64,000 nt of DNA from Sphingopyxis sp. OAS728. GTDB lineage: Bacteria > Pseudomonadota > Alphaproteobacteria > Sphingomonadales > Sphingomonadaceae. The notes beneath the pieces were generated by a model. It saw only the letters and a list, made by a program, of their open reading frames with translations. It searched no databases and was not told where the DNA came from. Location: contig NZ_JADBDT010000001.1 of NCBI RefSeq assembly GCF_014873485.1, positions 1,178,001-1,242,000 of the forward strand. Reading direction: 5' to 3'. This document shows, in pieces, positions 7,515 to 15,915 of the stretch. A program made the position numbers and the translations under genes. Numbering within the stretch: the first letter of the stretch is position 1; each line of letters opens with the position of its first letter.

Positions 7515-8453
7515 TTACTGCTGACCGATCAAACGTTTACGCGCGTCCCAATCGGCCAGCGCCCGGCGATTGCGCTCGATGCGTTCGAGGCCCTCGGCTA
7601 TCGCACCGCTGCGCGATCCCTGCCGCCGCGCCTCGCCATACCAGTCGGTCGCGGCGGTAAAATCGCCCTGCATCTCGGCGCAGAGGCCCAGGTTGAAGGC
7701 GAGCGCAGCGGTCGGCTCGGCGTCGCGCGTCAACGCTGTCCACGCCGCGCACGCGCCGCGCTGGTCGCTCTTGGTTAGCCGGACGGCGTTCTTGAACGCC
7801 GCCTGCGCCGGTTTCGCGAGCCCCTTGGTGCTTTCCTCGACGCGGACGTCGAGGGCATAGTCGCGCGGCGCGAGGTCGCGGCGGATCGCGACGACATGAT
7901 CGCGCTGGACGCCCGCGATATAATCGTCGACCGAGCGCGAGGCGGAGCGGTCGGGGCAATATGTCACCTGATCGCGGGCATTAAGTGGGCGCGTGTAGCG
8001 GACCGAACCGTCAGCGATCGCGACGAGCCGCGCGGTGGTCGCCACCATGATTGTGCGGCGCCGACAGCGGATGTCGACCTCGATCTCTTTCAGGCATTTC
8101 TTCTTGTCGGCGGGGTCATGCTCGACACATTTGTCGCGCTTTTCGGTCACGGCGACCTCGTCGACGCTGGCACGGGTGGTGCCGGTAACAAGGCCGTCGG
8201 TCGGTGCGCCCGATTCGGGTGCGACGATGCGATAATAGGCCCGGCCGTCGAACTGCGCGTTGCCGAGTTCGGCCTCAAGCTGCTGCGCCAGCGCCGCGCC
8301 ACCCTCACCCTCGAAGCGCTCGACCGACAGGCGGAGCAGGTCGCTGACATTGGCCGTGGCGGGATCGCTGCCGGCAATAGTCAATGTCTCGGCTGCCGCG
8401 GGCGGTGCAAGGCAAAGAAGAGTAGCGGCCAGCGCCAGTCGCGTGTCGAACAT
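7515..8453 (-). CDS. Secreted protein of unknown function with TPR-like C-terminus
   Basis: A 312-residue protein with a classical signal peptide (MFDTRLALAATLLCLAPPAAA, cleavage probably after AAA). The mature N-terminal two thirds contain a lysine- and cysteine-rich patch, EKRDKCVEHDPADKKKC, and later CRRRT and TYCPDR cysteines, probably disulphide-bonded in the periplasm. The last 90 residues (AACAAWTAL-type helices, then ALAFNLGLCAEMQGDF and ATDWYGEARRQG) look like two tetratricopeptide helix pairs. I do not recognise a named family. It lies between ppk2 and a hydrolase, all on the minus strand with separate gaps. Confidence 0.7.
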   Translation of the reverse strand: MFDTRLALAATLLCLAPPAAAETLTIAGSDPATANVSDLLRLSVERFEGEGGAALAQQLEAELGNAQFDGRAYYRIVAPESGAPTDGLVTGTTRASVDEVAVTEKRDKCVEHDPADKKKCLKEIEVDIRCRRRTIMVATTARLVAIADGSVRYTRPLNARDQVTYCPDRSASRSVDDYIAGVQRDHVVAIRRDLAPRDYALDVRVEESTKGLAKPAQAAFKNAVRLTKSDQRGACAAWTALTRDAEPTAALAFNLGLCAEMQGDFTAATDWYGEARRQGSRSGAIAEGLERIERNRRALADWDARKRLIGQQ

Positions 8454-8519
8454 CTCACCCCCCGATAAGAACCGTCGCCGGGCTATCGCAGCCCCGGGCG
8501 CCTGTCAAAGCGGGAAAGA

Positions 8520-9389
8520 TCAGAGATGCGCGGCGAGCAGCGCGGCGACGCGCGCCGGATCTTCCATCGGGATGAAATGGCTGTGCTCGGCCCACAGCTC
8601 GTCGCGTTCGGCACCGATCGCGGCACCAAGCCCGGTCCACGTCGGGCTCAACGAAAAATCGAGCGGGCCGCCGCGCTCGCCGGTCGGGGCGCGGATCACT
8701 GTCGAAGGCACGGTGAGATAATGCAGCCACTCATGCGGACTGGTACGCAGCGCATTCTGGTACACCGACGCCTCGAGTGCCGGCGGACAGGCGAGCTCCA
8801 GCCCGTCGCCGTCGACCGCCGGGATCAGGCCATGGGTACAATAGTCGGCAAGCACGCGCGGATCCCAGTTCGCATAAGGTGGCCGGTCGGCGAAACGCGC
8901 ACGCATCTCTTCGGCGCTGGCCCAGCTATTGCGGCGCCTCGCGACGGGATGATCCGCAGGATCTGGGATCGGACCGGCCTCGCCCTCGTAGAACCCCGGG
9001 TCCATGATTACCGGGTCGATCAGCACCAGATGCCGGAAAGCACCCGGCCGCTGCGACGCGAGCCGCGTCAGCACATAAGCGCCCATGCTGTGCCCGCAGC
9101 CGACGATCGGGTGGCCGCCCAGCCCGTCGAGCAGCGGCAGCAGCGCATCGGAGGTCGCCGCCCAATTAGCCAGCGTCGCGGGGCGGAAGCTCCGCCCATG
9201 GCCGCGATGGTCGGGCGCGATGACATGCGTGCCGGCGGGTAGCGCTTCGACGACCCGATCCCAAAGCCGGGCGTGAAAGCCCGTCGCGTGAAGCAGCAGC
9301 AGCGAAGGCCCCTGCCCCCGCTCTCCCCATTCGAACCAACAGATATCGCCCTCCGGCGTTTCCTGCCGGTGCTCCCGGGGTTCGCTCAT
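8520..9389 (-). CDS. Alpha/beta hydrolase
   Basis: A 289-residue hydrolase of the alpha/beta fold, with no signal peptide, so cytoplasmic. The oxyanion region is LLLHATGFHARLW (near residue 31), a strand-4 motif is DHRGHGRS, the nucleophile elbow is GCGHSMGAY with the catalytic Ser, and the likely catalytic His is in EHSHFIPMEDP near the C-terminus. The acid is probably an Asp or Glu in the 230-245 region. Substrate is unknown. It follows aspS with a 3-bp gap, so it is cotranscribed, but this gives no functional hint. Confidence 0.85.
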   Translation of the reverse strand: MSEPREHRQETPEGDICWFEWGERGQGPSLLLLHATGFHARLWDRVVEALPAGTHVIAPDHRGHGRSFRPATLANWAATSDALLPLLDGLGGHPIVGCGHSMGAYVLTRLASQRPGAFRHLVLIDPVIMDPGFYEGEAGPIPDPADHPVARRRNSWASAEEMRARFADRPPYANWDPRVLADYCTHGLIPAVDGDGLELACPPALEASVYQNALRTSPHEWLHYLTVPSTVIRAPTGERGGPLDFSLSPTWTGLGAAIGAERDELWAEHSHFIPMEDPARVAALLAAHL

Positions 9390-9392
9390 GCC

Positions 9393-11183
9393 TTAGCTCT
9401 TCGGACCGTCGACGAGCCGGATGCTGAGTTCCTTCAGCTGCTTTTCGCTGACCGGCGCCGGAGCGCCCATCATCAAATCTTCGGCCTTCTGCGTCATCGG
9501 GAAGACGATGACTTCGCGGATGTTCGGCTCGTCGGCGAGCAGCATCACGATGCGGTCGACGCCCGGTGCCGAACCGCCGTGCGGCGGTGCACCGAACTTG
9601 AACGCGTTGATCATGCCCGCGAAGTTCGTGTCGACATCCTGCTGGCTGTAGCCCGCGATCTCGAACGCCTTGTACATGATGTCGGGGCGATGGTTCCGGA
9701 TCGCGCCCGACGACAATTCGACGCCGTTGCAGACGATGTCATACTGATAGGCGAGGATATCGAGCGGATCCTTGTTCGTCAGCGCGTCCATCTCGCCCTG
9801 CGGCATCGAGAAGGGGTTGTGGCTGAAATCGATCTTGCCGGTGTCCTCGTCGGCCTCGAACATCGGGAAGTCGACGATCCAGCAGAATTCGAAGCGGCTC
9901 TTGTCGATCAGGTCGAGCTGGTCGGCGACGCGCGTGCGCGCGAGGCCAGCGAGCTTCGCGGCCTTCGCCTCGACGCCCGCAGCGAAGAAGATGCCGTCGT
10001 TGGGGCCGAGACCCATTGCGTCGGCGATCGCCTTCATGCCGTCCTGGCCGTGGTTGTTGGCGATCGGGCCGCCGAACACGCCGTCCTTTTGCGTCGCATA
10101 GCCAAGACCCGGGAAGCCTTCCGACTGTGCCCAGCTGTTCATCTCGTCGAAGAATTTGCGGCTCTTCTCGTGCGTTTCCGGCGCGGCGACGGCGCGGACG
10201 ACCTGCCCTTCGTCGACCATCGTCGCAAAGCGGCCGAAGCCCGAGCCCTTGAAGAAGTCGCCCACGTCATGGACGAGCAGCGGGTTGCGCAGGTCCGGCT
10301 TGTCGCTGCCATATTTCAGCATCGATTCGCGGTACGGAATGCGCTTGAACGGTAGCGGCGACACGGTACGGCCCTTGCCGTCGAAGTCCGCGAACTCCTC
10401 GAACACGCCGTGCAGGACGGGTTCGATGGCGTTGAAGACGTCGTCCTGCGTCACGAAGCTCATTTCGAAATCGAGCTGGTAGAATTCGCCGGGCGAGCGG
10501 TCGGCGCGCGCATCCTCGTCGCGGAAGCAGGGCGCAATCTGGAAATAGCGGTCGAAGCCCGCGACCATCAGCAGCTGCTTGAACATCTGCGGCGCCTGCG
10601 GCAGCGCGTAGAATTTGCCGGGGTGGACGCGGCTGGGCACCAGATAGTCGCGCGCACCCTCGGGGCTGCTCGCGGTCAGGATCGGCGTCTGGAACTCGGT
10701 GAAGCCCTGATCGATCATCCGGCGGCGCAGCGACGAGATCACGTTCGAACGCAGCACGATATTCTTGTGCAGCCGTTCGCGGCGGAGATCGAGGAAACGG
10801 TTGGTGAGGCGGATTTCCTCGGGATACTCGGTCTCGCCGAACACGGGCAGCGGCAGGCGGTCGGCCGACGACTGCACCGTTACCGTGCTCGGATAGATTT
10901 CGATCTCGCCGGTCGCGAGCTTCGGGTTCAGCGTTTCGGGCGAACGCGCGGCGACCTTGCCGGTGAAGGTCAGGACGGACTCGGGACCCTGCGCGTTGAC
11001 GATGGGATAGAGGTCAGAACCGGTTTCGACGACAATCTGGGTGATCCCATAATGGTCGCGCAGGTCGACGAAGAGCACATTCGCATGCTCGCGCGTGCGG
11101 TGCACCCAGCCCGAAAGACGGACTTCCTCACCGACGTTGGCGGCGCGAAGGTCTGCGCATGTGTGGGTGCGATAGGCGTGCAT
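9393..11183 (-). CDS. aspS: Aspartate-tRNA ligase
   Basis: Class II aminoacyl-tRNA synthetase charging tRNA with aspartate. The 596 residues form an OB-fold anticodon-binding domain ([23 protein letters not shown]), class II motif 2 ([20 protein letters not shown]), the bacterial insertion domain (about 280-420) and motif 3 ([15 protein letters not shown]). Length fits bacterial-type AspRS. The ATG of MHAYRTHTC is preferred; an ATG 15 bases upstream is possible. It may be non-discriminating, as in many alphaproteobacteria with GatCAB, but this cannot be decided from the window. Confidence 0.96.
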   Translation of the reverse strand: MHAYRTHTCADLRAANVGEEVRLSGWVHRTREHANVLFVDLRDHYGITQIVVETGSDLYPIVNAQGPESVLTFTGKVAARSPETLNPKLATGEIEIYPSTVTVQSSADRLPLPVFGETEYPEEIRLTNRFLDLRRERLHKNIVLRSNVISSLRRRMIDQGFTEFQTPILTASSPEGARDYLVPSRVHPGKFYALPQAPQMFKQLLMVAGFDRYFQIAPCFRDEDARADRSPGEFYQLDFEMSFVTQDDVFNAIEPVLHGVFEEFADFDGKGRTVSPLPFKRIPYRESMLKYGSDKPDLRNPLLVHDVGDFFKGSGFGRFATMVDEGQVVRAVAAPETHEKSRKFFDEMNSWAQSEGFPGLGYATQKDGVFGGPIANNHGQDGMKAIADAMGLGPNDGIFFAAGVEAKAAKLAGLARTRVADQLDLIDKSRFEFCWIVDFPMFEADEDTGKIDFSHNPFSMPQGEMDALTNKDPLDILAYQYDIVCNGVELSSGAIRNHRPDIMYKAFEIAGYSQQDVDTNFAGMINAFKFGAPPHGGSAPGVDRIVMLLADEPNIREVIVFPMTQKAEDLMMGAPAPVSEKQLKELSIRLVDGPKS

Positions 11184-11284
11184 TTGATCGTCTTTCAATG
11201 AGCAGGGAAATCAACGCAAAGTTGATATTTATGGCCGCGCCTAAGGCAGCGCGGAGAACGATTTGTCAAGGGTTGAGGGCGGAA

Positions 11285-12796
11285 TCAGCGCGTCAGCCCG
11301 AGGTTATCGAGTACCTCGCTGCCGAACAGCGCGCGGTGCGCCGGGTCGGGAAGCAGCCGGTCACGCGCGGCACGCCAGCGCCGGAAATCCTCGCCATAGT
11401 CGGCGGCGACGCGCGCGGCGTCGAGGTGGCAGCTCTTCGCCCAATGTCGGGTAAATCCGATCCCCTCCGCATCGAGGCATTCGACGACGCGGGCATAGGC
11501 GTCGGCTGTGCGCTGGCTGCGTGGGCCGTCGAAATCGATCACGGCATTATGCGTAAAGCGCGCCGGAGCGAGCAGCCCCTCGGCGCGCTCCATGAAGCGC
11601 ACGGTGACGACGGTCGAGCCGCCGTGCTTGGCGTACACGGCGCAGATGCGCTCAAACGCACGCGCGAGGTCGGTTCGATCGATGGTCACCGACGCGTTGA
11701 ACAGGTCGGCGAGCGGCCGATGCGTGTCGAGCCCCTCCCCCCAGCTGCCATAGACCGGCGGATCATCGACGTCGGGCCCGCTGGCATAGCCCTGCTTCAT
11801 CGCGAATTGCAGCAAGGGTCCGCGCGCCCACGGATAGTCGTTGAGCAGGCGGCCCAGCAGGCTGAGCGCGTCATAACCCGCGCCAAGCTGACCGGGCGTC
11901 GCGCGCGGATAATCGTCGCGCCATGGCTCGCGATAGAGGAAGCGGAGCATCGCGGGCCGCTTGAACGGCTTGTACGGATTGACGATCATCTGGACGAAAT
12001 CGGGGTCCCGATCGAGCGCATAGGCCGCCGAGAAGCGCCGGAATTCGCCCGCGGCAAGCCAGTCGAGGGCGGCGCAGTCGACCTTGCGGAGATTCTGGAT
12101 CGGACGGACGAGGAATTTCGGGACGCTGTCGACGACAAGTGCGGTCACGATGCCGAGCGATCCAACCGGGAGTTGCACCGCCGAAAAAAGCTCATCGTCG
12201 CGGAGCGCGGTCGAACCCGTCGCGGCGATGAAAGCGTCGCTCATTACGCCCGCGGCCGGCTCGATCCAGTGGATGCCGGCGGGCGTCACGATCTGAACCG
12301 CGCGGATGTGATCCTGGATACCGCCACGTGCGATCATCGAACCGTGGGTGCCGGTTGCCGCGGCCCCCGCGAACGTCTGCCCATTGCCCGCACCGCTGGT
12401 CCACAGCGACCGCCCCTGTCCCTCGAGCTTGTCCGAAACCTCGTCGACGAGCGCGCCCGCTTCGACGAGCATCAAAGCGCCCGCATCGATGCCCGGGCGG
12501 ACATCGCCCGCGCCGATCCGGAAGCAGCGGTTGAAACGGCGCGTGTGGAGCAGCCAGCTTTGCGAACTGATATTGACGTTCGACGGCGACCAGCCCGCGC
12601 CGAGTGGCCGGACGCGGCGCTTCGCGACCGCCGCTTGCGCAAGCCAGTCCTGTACCGATTTCGCGGCAATCCCGATCTCGTCGCGTCCGCGCTCTGCATC
12701 GCCGCTGCGCAGCGCAAAGCGCGTTGCGGCCTCGCAGGTGCCGGTGCCGTGGTAATTGGTCCAGCGGCCCTCATCCCCCAGCCTGACGATCGGCAT
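11285..12796 (-). CDS. FAD-binding oxidoreductase, sugar-lactone-oxidase-like (VAO family)
   Basis: A 503-residue flavoprotein of the PCMH/VAO fold. The FAD-binding half includes RRVRPLGAGWSPSNVN and the motif AGAAATGTHGSMI, where TGTHG is typical of gulonolactone, arabinonolactone and type II cholesterol oxidases. The C-terminal half ends with HWAKSCHLDAARV and EDFRRWRAARDRLLP, the usual ALO-like end. The start MPIVRLGDEG overlaps the stop of the upstream small membrane gene by one base (TGATG), suggesting translational coupling. Substrate is unknown. The longer frame to 12922 lies inside the upstream gene and was not used. Confidence 0.82.
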   Translation of the reverse strand: MPIVRLGDEGRWTNYHGTGTCEAATRFALRSGDAERGRDEIGIAAKSVQDWLAQAAVAKRRVRPLGAGWSPSNVNISSQSWLLHTRRFNRCFRIGAGDVRPGIDAGALMLVEAGALVDEVSDKLEGQGRSLWTSGAGNGQTFAGAAATGTHGSMIARGGIQDHIRAVQIVTPAGIHWIEPAAGVMSDAFIAATGSTALRDDELFSAVQLPVGSLGIVTALVVDSVPKFLVRPIQNLRKVDCAALDWLAAGEFRRFSAAYALDRDPDFVQMIVNPYKPFKRPAMLRFLYREPWRDDYPRATPGQLGAGYDALSLLGRLLNDYPWARGPLLQFAMKQGYASGPDVDDPPVYGSWGEGLDTHRPLADLFNASVTIDRTDLARAFERICAVYAKHGGSTVVTVRFMERAEGLLAPARFTHNAVIDFDGPRSQRTADAYARVVECLDAEGIGFTRHWAKSCHLDAARVAADYGEDFRRWRAARDRLLPDPAHRALFGSEVLDNLGLTR

Positions 12797-13131
12797 CAGG
12801 CGTCTCCCAGCGGCAGGATGCCGGCATGCGCACGCCACGCCACCGTCACCGGGCGCAGGAAACCGAAGGTCGCGATCGTGACGAGCATCTGGCGCCGTGT
12901 CGCGAATACCCGCACGTCGCACAGGCCATGATCGGATTCGGGCGTCACGAACGGCTGCGCGGCGGCGGCAGCGAAGCCCCAGCCCTTCAGCGTGACCACC
13001 ATCGATTCTTCATCGAGCGGGCGCGGATTGGCAATCGAGAGGAAGACATCCGCCTGCCCCGCGGCATATTGCCCAAAAAGCAACGCAAAACCGAGCGCGG
13101 CGAGCGCCCAACCCAGCCACATCATGCCCAT
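12796..13131 (-). CDS. Small membrane-anchored protein of unknown function
   Basis: A 111-residue protein with one N-terminal hydrophobic helix (MGMMWLGWALAALGFALLFG) and a soluble remainder with HGLCDVRVFATRRQMLV and FLRPVTVAWRAHAG. No recognisable family. Starts at the first or third Met are equally possible; the 28 residues upstream in the longer frame are atypical. It is the first gene of a two-gene unit with the FAD oxidoreductase and may anchor or partner it, which is inference. It is divergent from rnd. Confidence 0.6.
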   Translation of the reverse strand: MGMMWLGWALAALGFALLFGQYAAGQADVFLSIANPRPLDEESMVVTLKGWGFAAAAAQPFVTPESDHGLCDVRVFATRRQMLVTIATFGFLRPVTVAWRAHAGILPLGDA

Positions 13132-13234
13132 ATTCCCTTCGTCTTTTTCCCCGGCCGGTGTTCCGGCTCCGCAACCCGAAGAGCGCGGGCAATTTTTCCT
13201 GCCCGTTCCTCTCAACTAGCTGTATAGGCGCGCT

Positions 13235-14422
13235 ATGCAAGTCCATCCGTTGATCGAAACCAACGCCGCGCTCGTCGAATTCTGCGACCTCATTCGGAAC
13301 AGCGATTTCATCGCGGTCGATACCGAATTCATGCGCGAAAACACTTTCTGGCCAGAGCTTTGCCTGATCCAGGTGGCCGACCGCGACCATGCCGCGGCGA
13401 TCGACCCGATGGCGCCCGGAATCGACCTCAAGCCCCTGCTCGACCTGCTCGTCGACAATGAGGAGATGCTGAAAGTCTTCCACGCGGGCGGACAGGATGT
13501 CGAAATCATCTTCAATCTGACCGGCAAGACGCCGCACCCGATCTTCGACACACAGATCGGACAGATGGCGCTCGGCCAGGCCGAACAGGTCGGATATTCG
13601 AACCTGGTCGAGGCGTGGATCGGGCTGCAACTCGACAAGGGAGCGCGCTTTACCGACTGGAGCCGCCGCCCGCTCGACAAGCGCCAGATCGACTATGCCG
13701 TTGGCGACGTCACGCATCTCGCCAAGATCTTCCCGATGATGCTCGACAAGCTGATCAAGACCTGCCGTGGTCATTGGCTCGACGAGGAAATGGAAAAGCT
13801 TGCCGACCCGGCGAATTACAGTGTCGATCCCGACAAGGCGTGGCAGCGTATCAAGGTACCGACGCGCAAGCTCGACGTGCTCGGCCGCTTGCAGGCGCTC
13901 GCCGCGTGGCGTGAGCGCGAGGCGCGCCAGAAGAATTTGCCGCGGGGCCGCATCGTCAAGGACGAGACGCTGGCCGACCTCGCCGCGCATCCGCCGAAGG
14001 ATCAGGACGGGCTCGGACGCGTTCGCGGGCTGTCGGCGACCTGGCGCACCAACGACATCGGCGGCCGACTGATGGACGCGATCACGAACGCCAAGCCGAT
14101 GTCCAAAGACGACATGCCCGATCGCGCACCGCGCGGCCCGGGCCTCGGCAAGGAAGGCACGTTGGTCGCCGACCTCCTGAAATTGCTGTTGAAAATCCGT
14201 GCGCGCGAATTGAATGTCGCGGCGAGGCTGATCGCGCGCAGCGACGATCTCGAGGCACTTGCGGCCGGCGCCCGCGAAGGCATCCAGATGATGCAGGGCT
14301 GGCGCTACGACGTATTCGGCCATGCCGCACTCGACCTAGTCGAGGGCCGGATGGGCTTTGCCGTCAAGAACGGCAAGCTGGTGATGAGCGAAATCGACGC
14401 CGCGACCGCGGCCGAAGTTTAA
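13235..14422 (+). CDS. rnd: Ribonuclease D
   Basis: 3'-5' exoribonuclease maturing tRNA and other stable RNAs. The 395 residues start with a DEDD-type exonuclease domain: Exo I FIAVDTEFMRENTFWPELC, Exo II KVFHAGGQDVEIIF and Exo III SRRPLDKRQIDYAVGDV with the Tyr of the DEDDy class. HRDC-type helices follow (LQALAAWREREARQKNLPRGRIVKD split over about residues 208-240). The start ATG is short of the divergent promoter gap. The gene overlaps the 3' end of ppx by 4 bp, converging tail to tail. Confidence 0.94.
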   Translation: MQVHPLIETNAALVEFCDLIRNSDFIAVDTEFMRENTFWPELCLIQVADRDHAAAIDPMAPGIDLKPLLDLLVDNEEMLKVFHAGGQDVEIIFNLTGKTPHPIFDTQIGQMALGQAEQVGYSNLVEAWIGLQLDKGARFTDWSRRPLDKRQIDYAVGDVTHLAKIFPMMLDKLIKTCRGHWLDEEMEKLADPANYSVDPDKAWQRIKVPTRKLDVLGRLQALAAWREREARQKNLPRGRIVKDETLADLAAHPPKDQDGLGRVRGLSATWRTNDIGGRLMDAITNAKPMSKDDMPDRAPRGPGLGKEGTLVADLLKLLLKIRARELNVAARLIARSDDLEALAAGAREGIQMMQGWRYDVFGHAALDLVEGRMGFAVKNGKLVMSEIDAATAAEV

Positions 14423-15915
14423 AGCAGCACGAGTTCGGGCTTGGCATCGAGCGCCTGCGCGAGGACGCGCAGGCGGCGTTCGACCGACTCGCCCGCCAGA
14501 TGGTGCCAGCCCTCAGCAAGACATAGTCGCAGTTTGCCTTCGACGAGCGCGACGCCGCTCGCTTTCAGCGGTGCCTCGACGCCGCCGGTCAGCCGCTGCG
14601 CAAGGCGGATCGCAAGGCCCCATTGCCGCGCGCGGGCGAGCCGCTCGGGCGACACGAGGGTCCCCATCGCGGGGAATTCGGCGTCAGCACCGCCAAAGCC
14701 CGCGTAAAGCGCGCGTGCGAGCAGAATACGGCCGGGTATGTCGATGCTGCGCCAGTTGCCATGCAGGCCGATCTCGGTTCCGCGCTCGGCGCGGAAATCG
14801 GGGTTGGCCGACCAGGCGACATCGCTGAGCAGGCTGGCCGCAAGCCGGACGCGACTGTCGGCGGGCACCTCGTCATCGAACAGCGGCGCAATCCATTCGG
14901 CGATCGCGCGGCCGTGCGGCGCGAAGCGCGCGAGGCGCCGCCCCTCGAATTCTGCGGCAACGATCAGCGGGTCCTGCGCGCGCGTCTCGGCATCGAGCGC
15001 TTGATACAACAGCCCTTCGCGAAGTCCCGACGACGACACCGTCATTGCGGGGACATCGAGAATATTGACCAGCGCTGCGAGTAAAGCCGCCGCGTCGGGC
15101 AGCGCCGCAGCGCGGTTCGATGCCATTCCGGGGATCGCGCGCAATTCCTCGAAGCTCAGCCGCTTCGACGCGCGGACCAGGCGGCGCAGTGCGCTCCGCG
15201 GCAACGTATGCTGGTCGAGTACCGCGAGCGGGTCGCGCGTCAGTTCGAGATCGAGACGCGAGAGTGCGCGCCACGAGCCGCCGACAAGATAGAGCGGCAG
15301 ACCGGTCAGGCCTTTGCCCGGCCAGTCCGCCTCGCGGAGCATCTTGCGGACCGCCCTTTCGAAGGCCTGTTCGCCGTCTTTGCGCAGCGCGGGCAAGCGG
15401 AGGACGCCAAGCGGGAAGGAGGCACGACGGCCTACCTCGCCGTTCGATACTTCGGCGAGTTCGAGACTGCCGCCGCCAAGGTCGACCGCGATGCCGTGCG
15501 CGTCGGGGATCGCCGCGAGCACGCCATGCCCCGCCGCCTCAGCCTCTTCTTCACCTGACAAGAGCCGGATCTGGAGGCCCGCTTCCGCTGCAGCCGCGAT
15601 GAAATCGGGACCATTGGCGGCATCGCGTACCGCCGCGGTCGCAACGCATTGCACGTCTGTCACGTCCATATGCTTTGCCAGCAGGGCGTATCGGCGCAGC
15701 GCGACGAGGCCGCGTTCGGCGTCTTCGACCGCAATGCGTCCGTCGACCGCGAGTCCGCGGCCGAGGCCAGCGGCGACCTTTTCGTTGAAGATCACCGCAG
15801 GCGCGCGCGCGGGTCCTTCATAAACGACGATACGGACCGAGTTGGACCCAATGTCGATCACGGCGGATCGGCGGACCGCCTGTTTGGTGGGACGTGCAGG
15901 GCTCAATTTTGTCAA
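14419..15915 (-). CDS. ppx: Exopolyphosphatase, Ppx/GppA family
   Basis: Hydrolyses terminal phosphate from polyphosphate, and possibly pppGpp. At 498 residues it has the family length. The sugar-kinase/HSP70/actin-type ATPase fold is shown by VIDIGSNSVRIVVYE (phosphate 1 loop), LLSGEEEAEAAGHG and GIAVDLGGGSLELAEVS (phosphate 2). An HD-like C-terminal domain covers the last 200 residues. Its start overlaps the ppk1 stop by 4 bp (ATGA), so it is translationally coupled to the kinase that makes its substrate. PPX and GppA activities cannot be separated here. Confidence 0.93.
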   Translation of the reverse strand: MTKLSPARPTKQAVRRSAVIDIGSNSVRIVVYEGPARAPAVIFNEKVAAGLGRGLAVDGRIAVEDAERGLVALRRYALLAKHMDVTDVQCVATAAVRDAANGPDFIAAAAEAGLQIRLLSGEEEAEAAGHGVLAAIPDAHGIAVDLGGGSLELAEVSNGEVGRRASFPLGVLRLPALRKDGEQAFERAVRKMLREADWPGKGLTGLPLYLVGGSWRALSRLDLELTRDPLAVLDQHTLPRSALRRLVRASKRLSFEELRAIPGMASNRAAALPDAAALLAALVNILDVPAMTVSSSGLREGLLYQALDAETRAQDPLIVAAEFEGRRLARFAPHGRAIAEWIAPLFDDEVPADSRVRLAASLLSDVAWSANPDFRAERGTEIGLHGNWRSIDIPGRILLARALYAGFGGADAEFPAMGTLVSPERLARARQWGLAIRLAQRLTGGVEAPLKASGVALVEGKLRLCLAEGWHHLAGESVERRLRVLAQALDAKPELVLL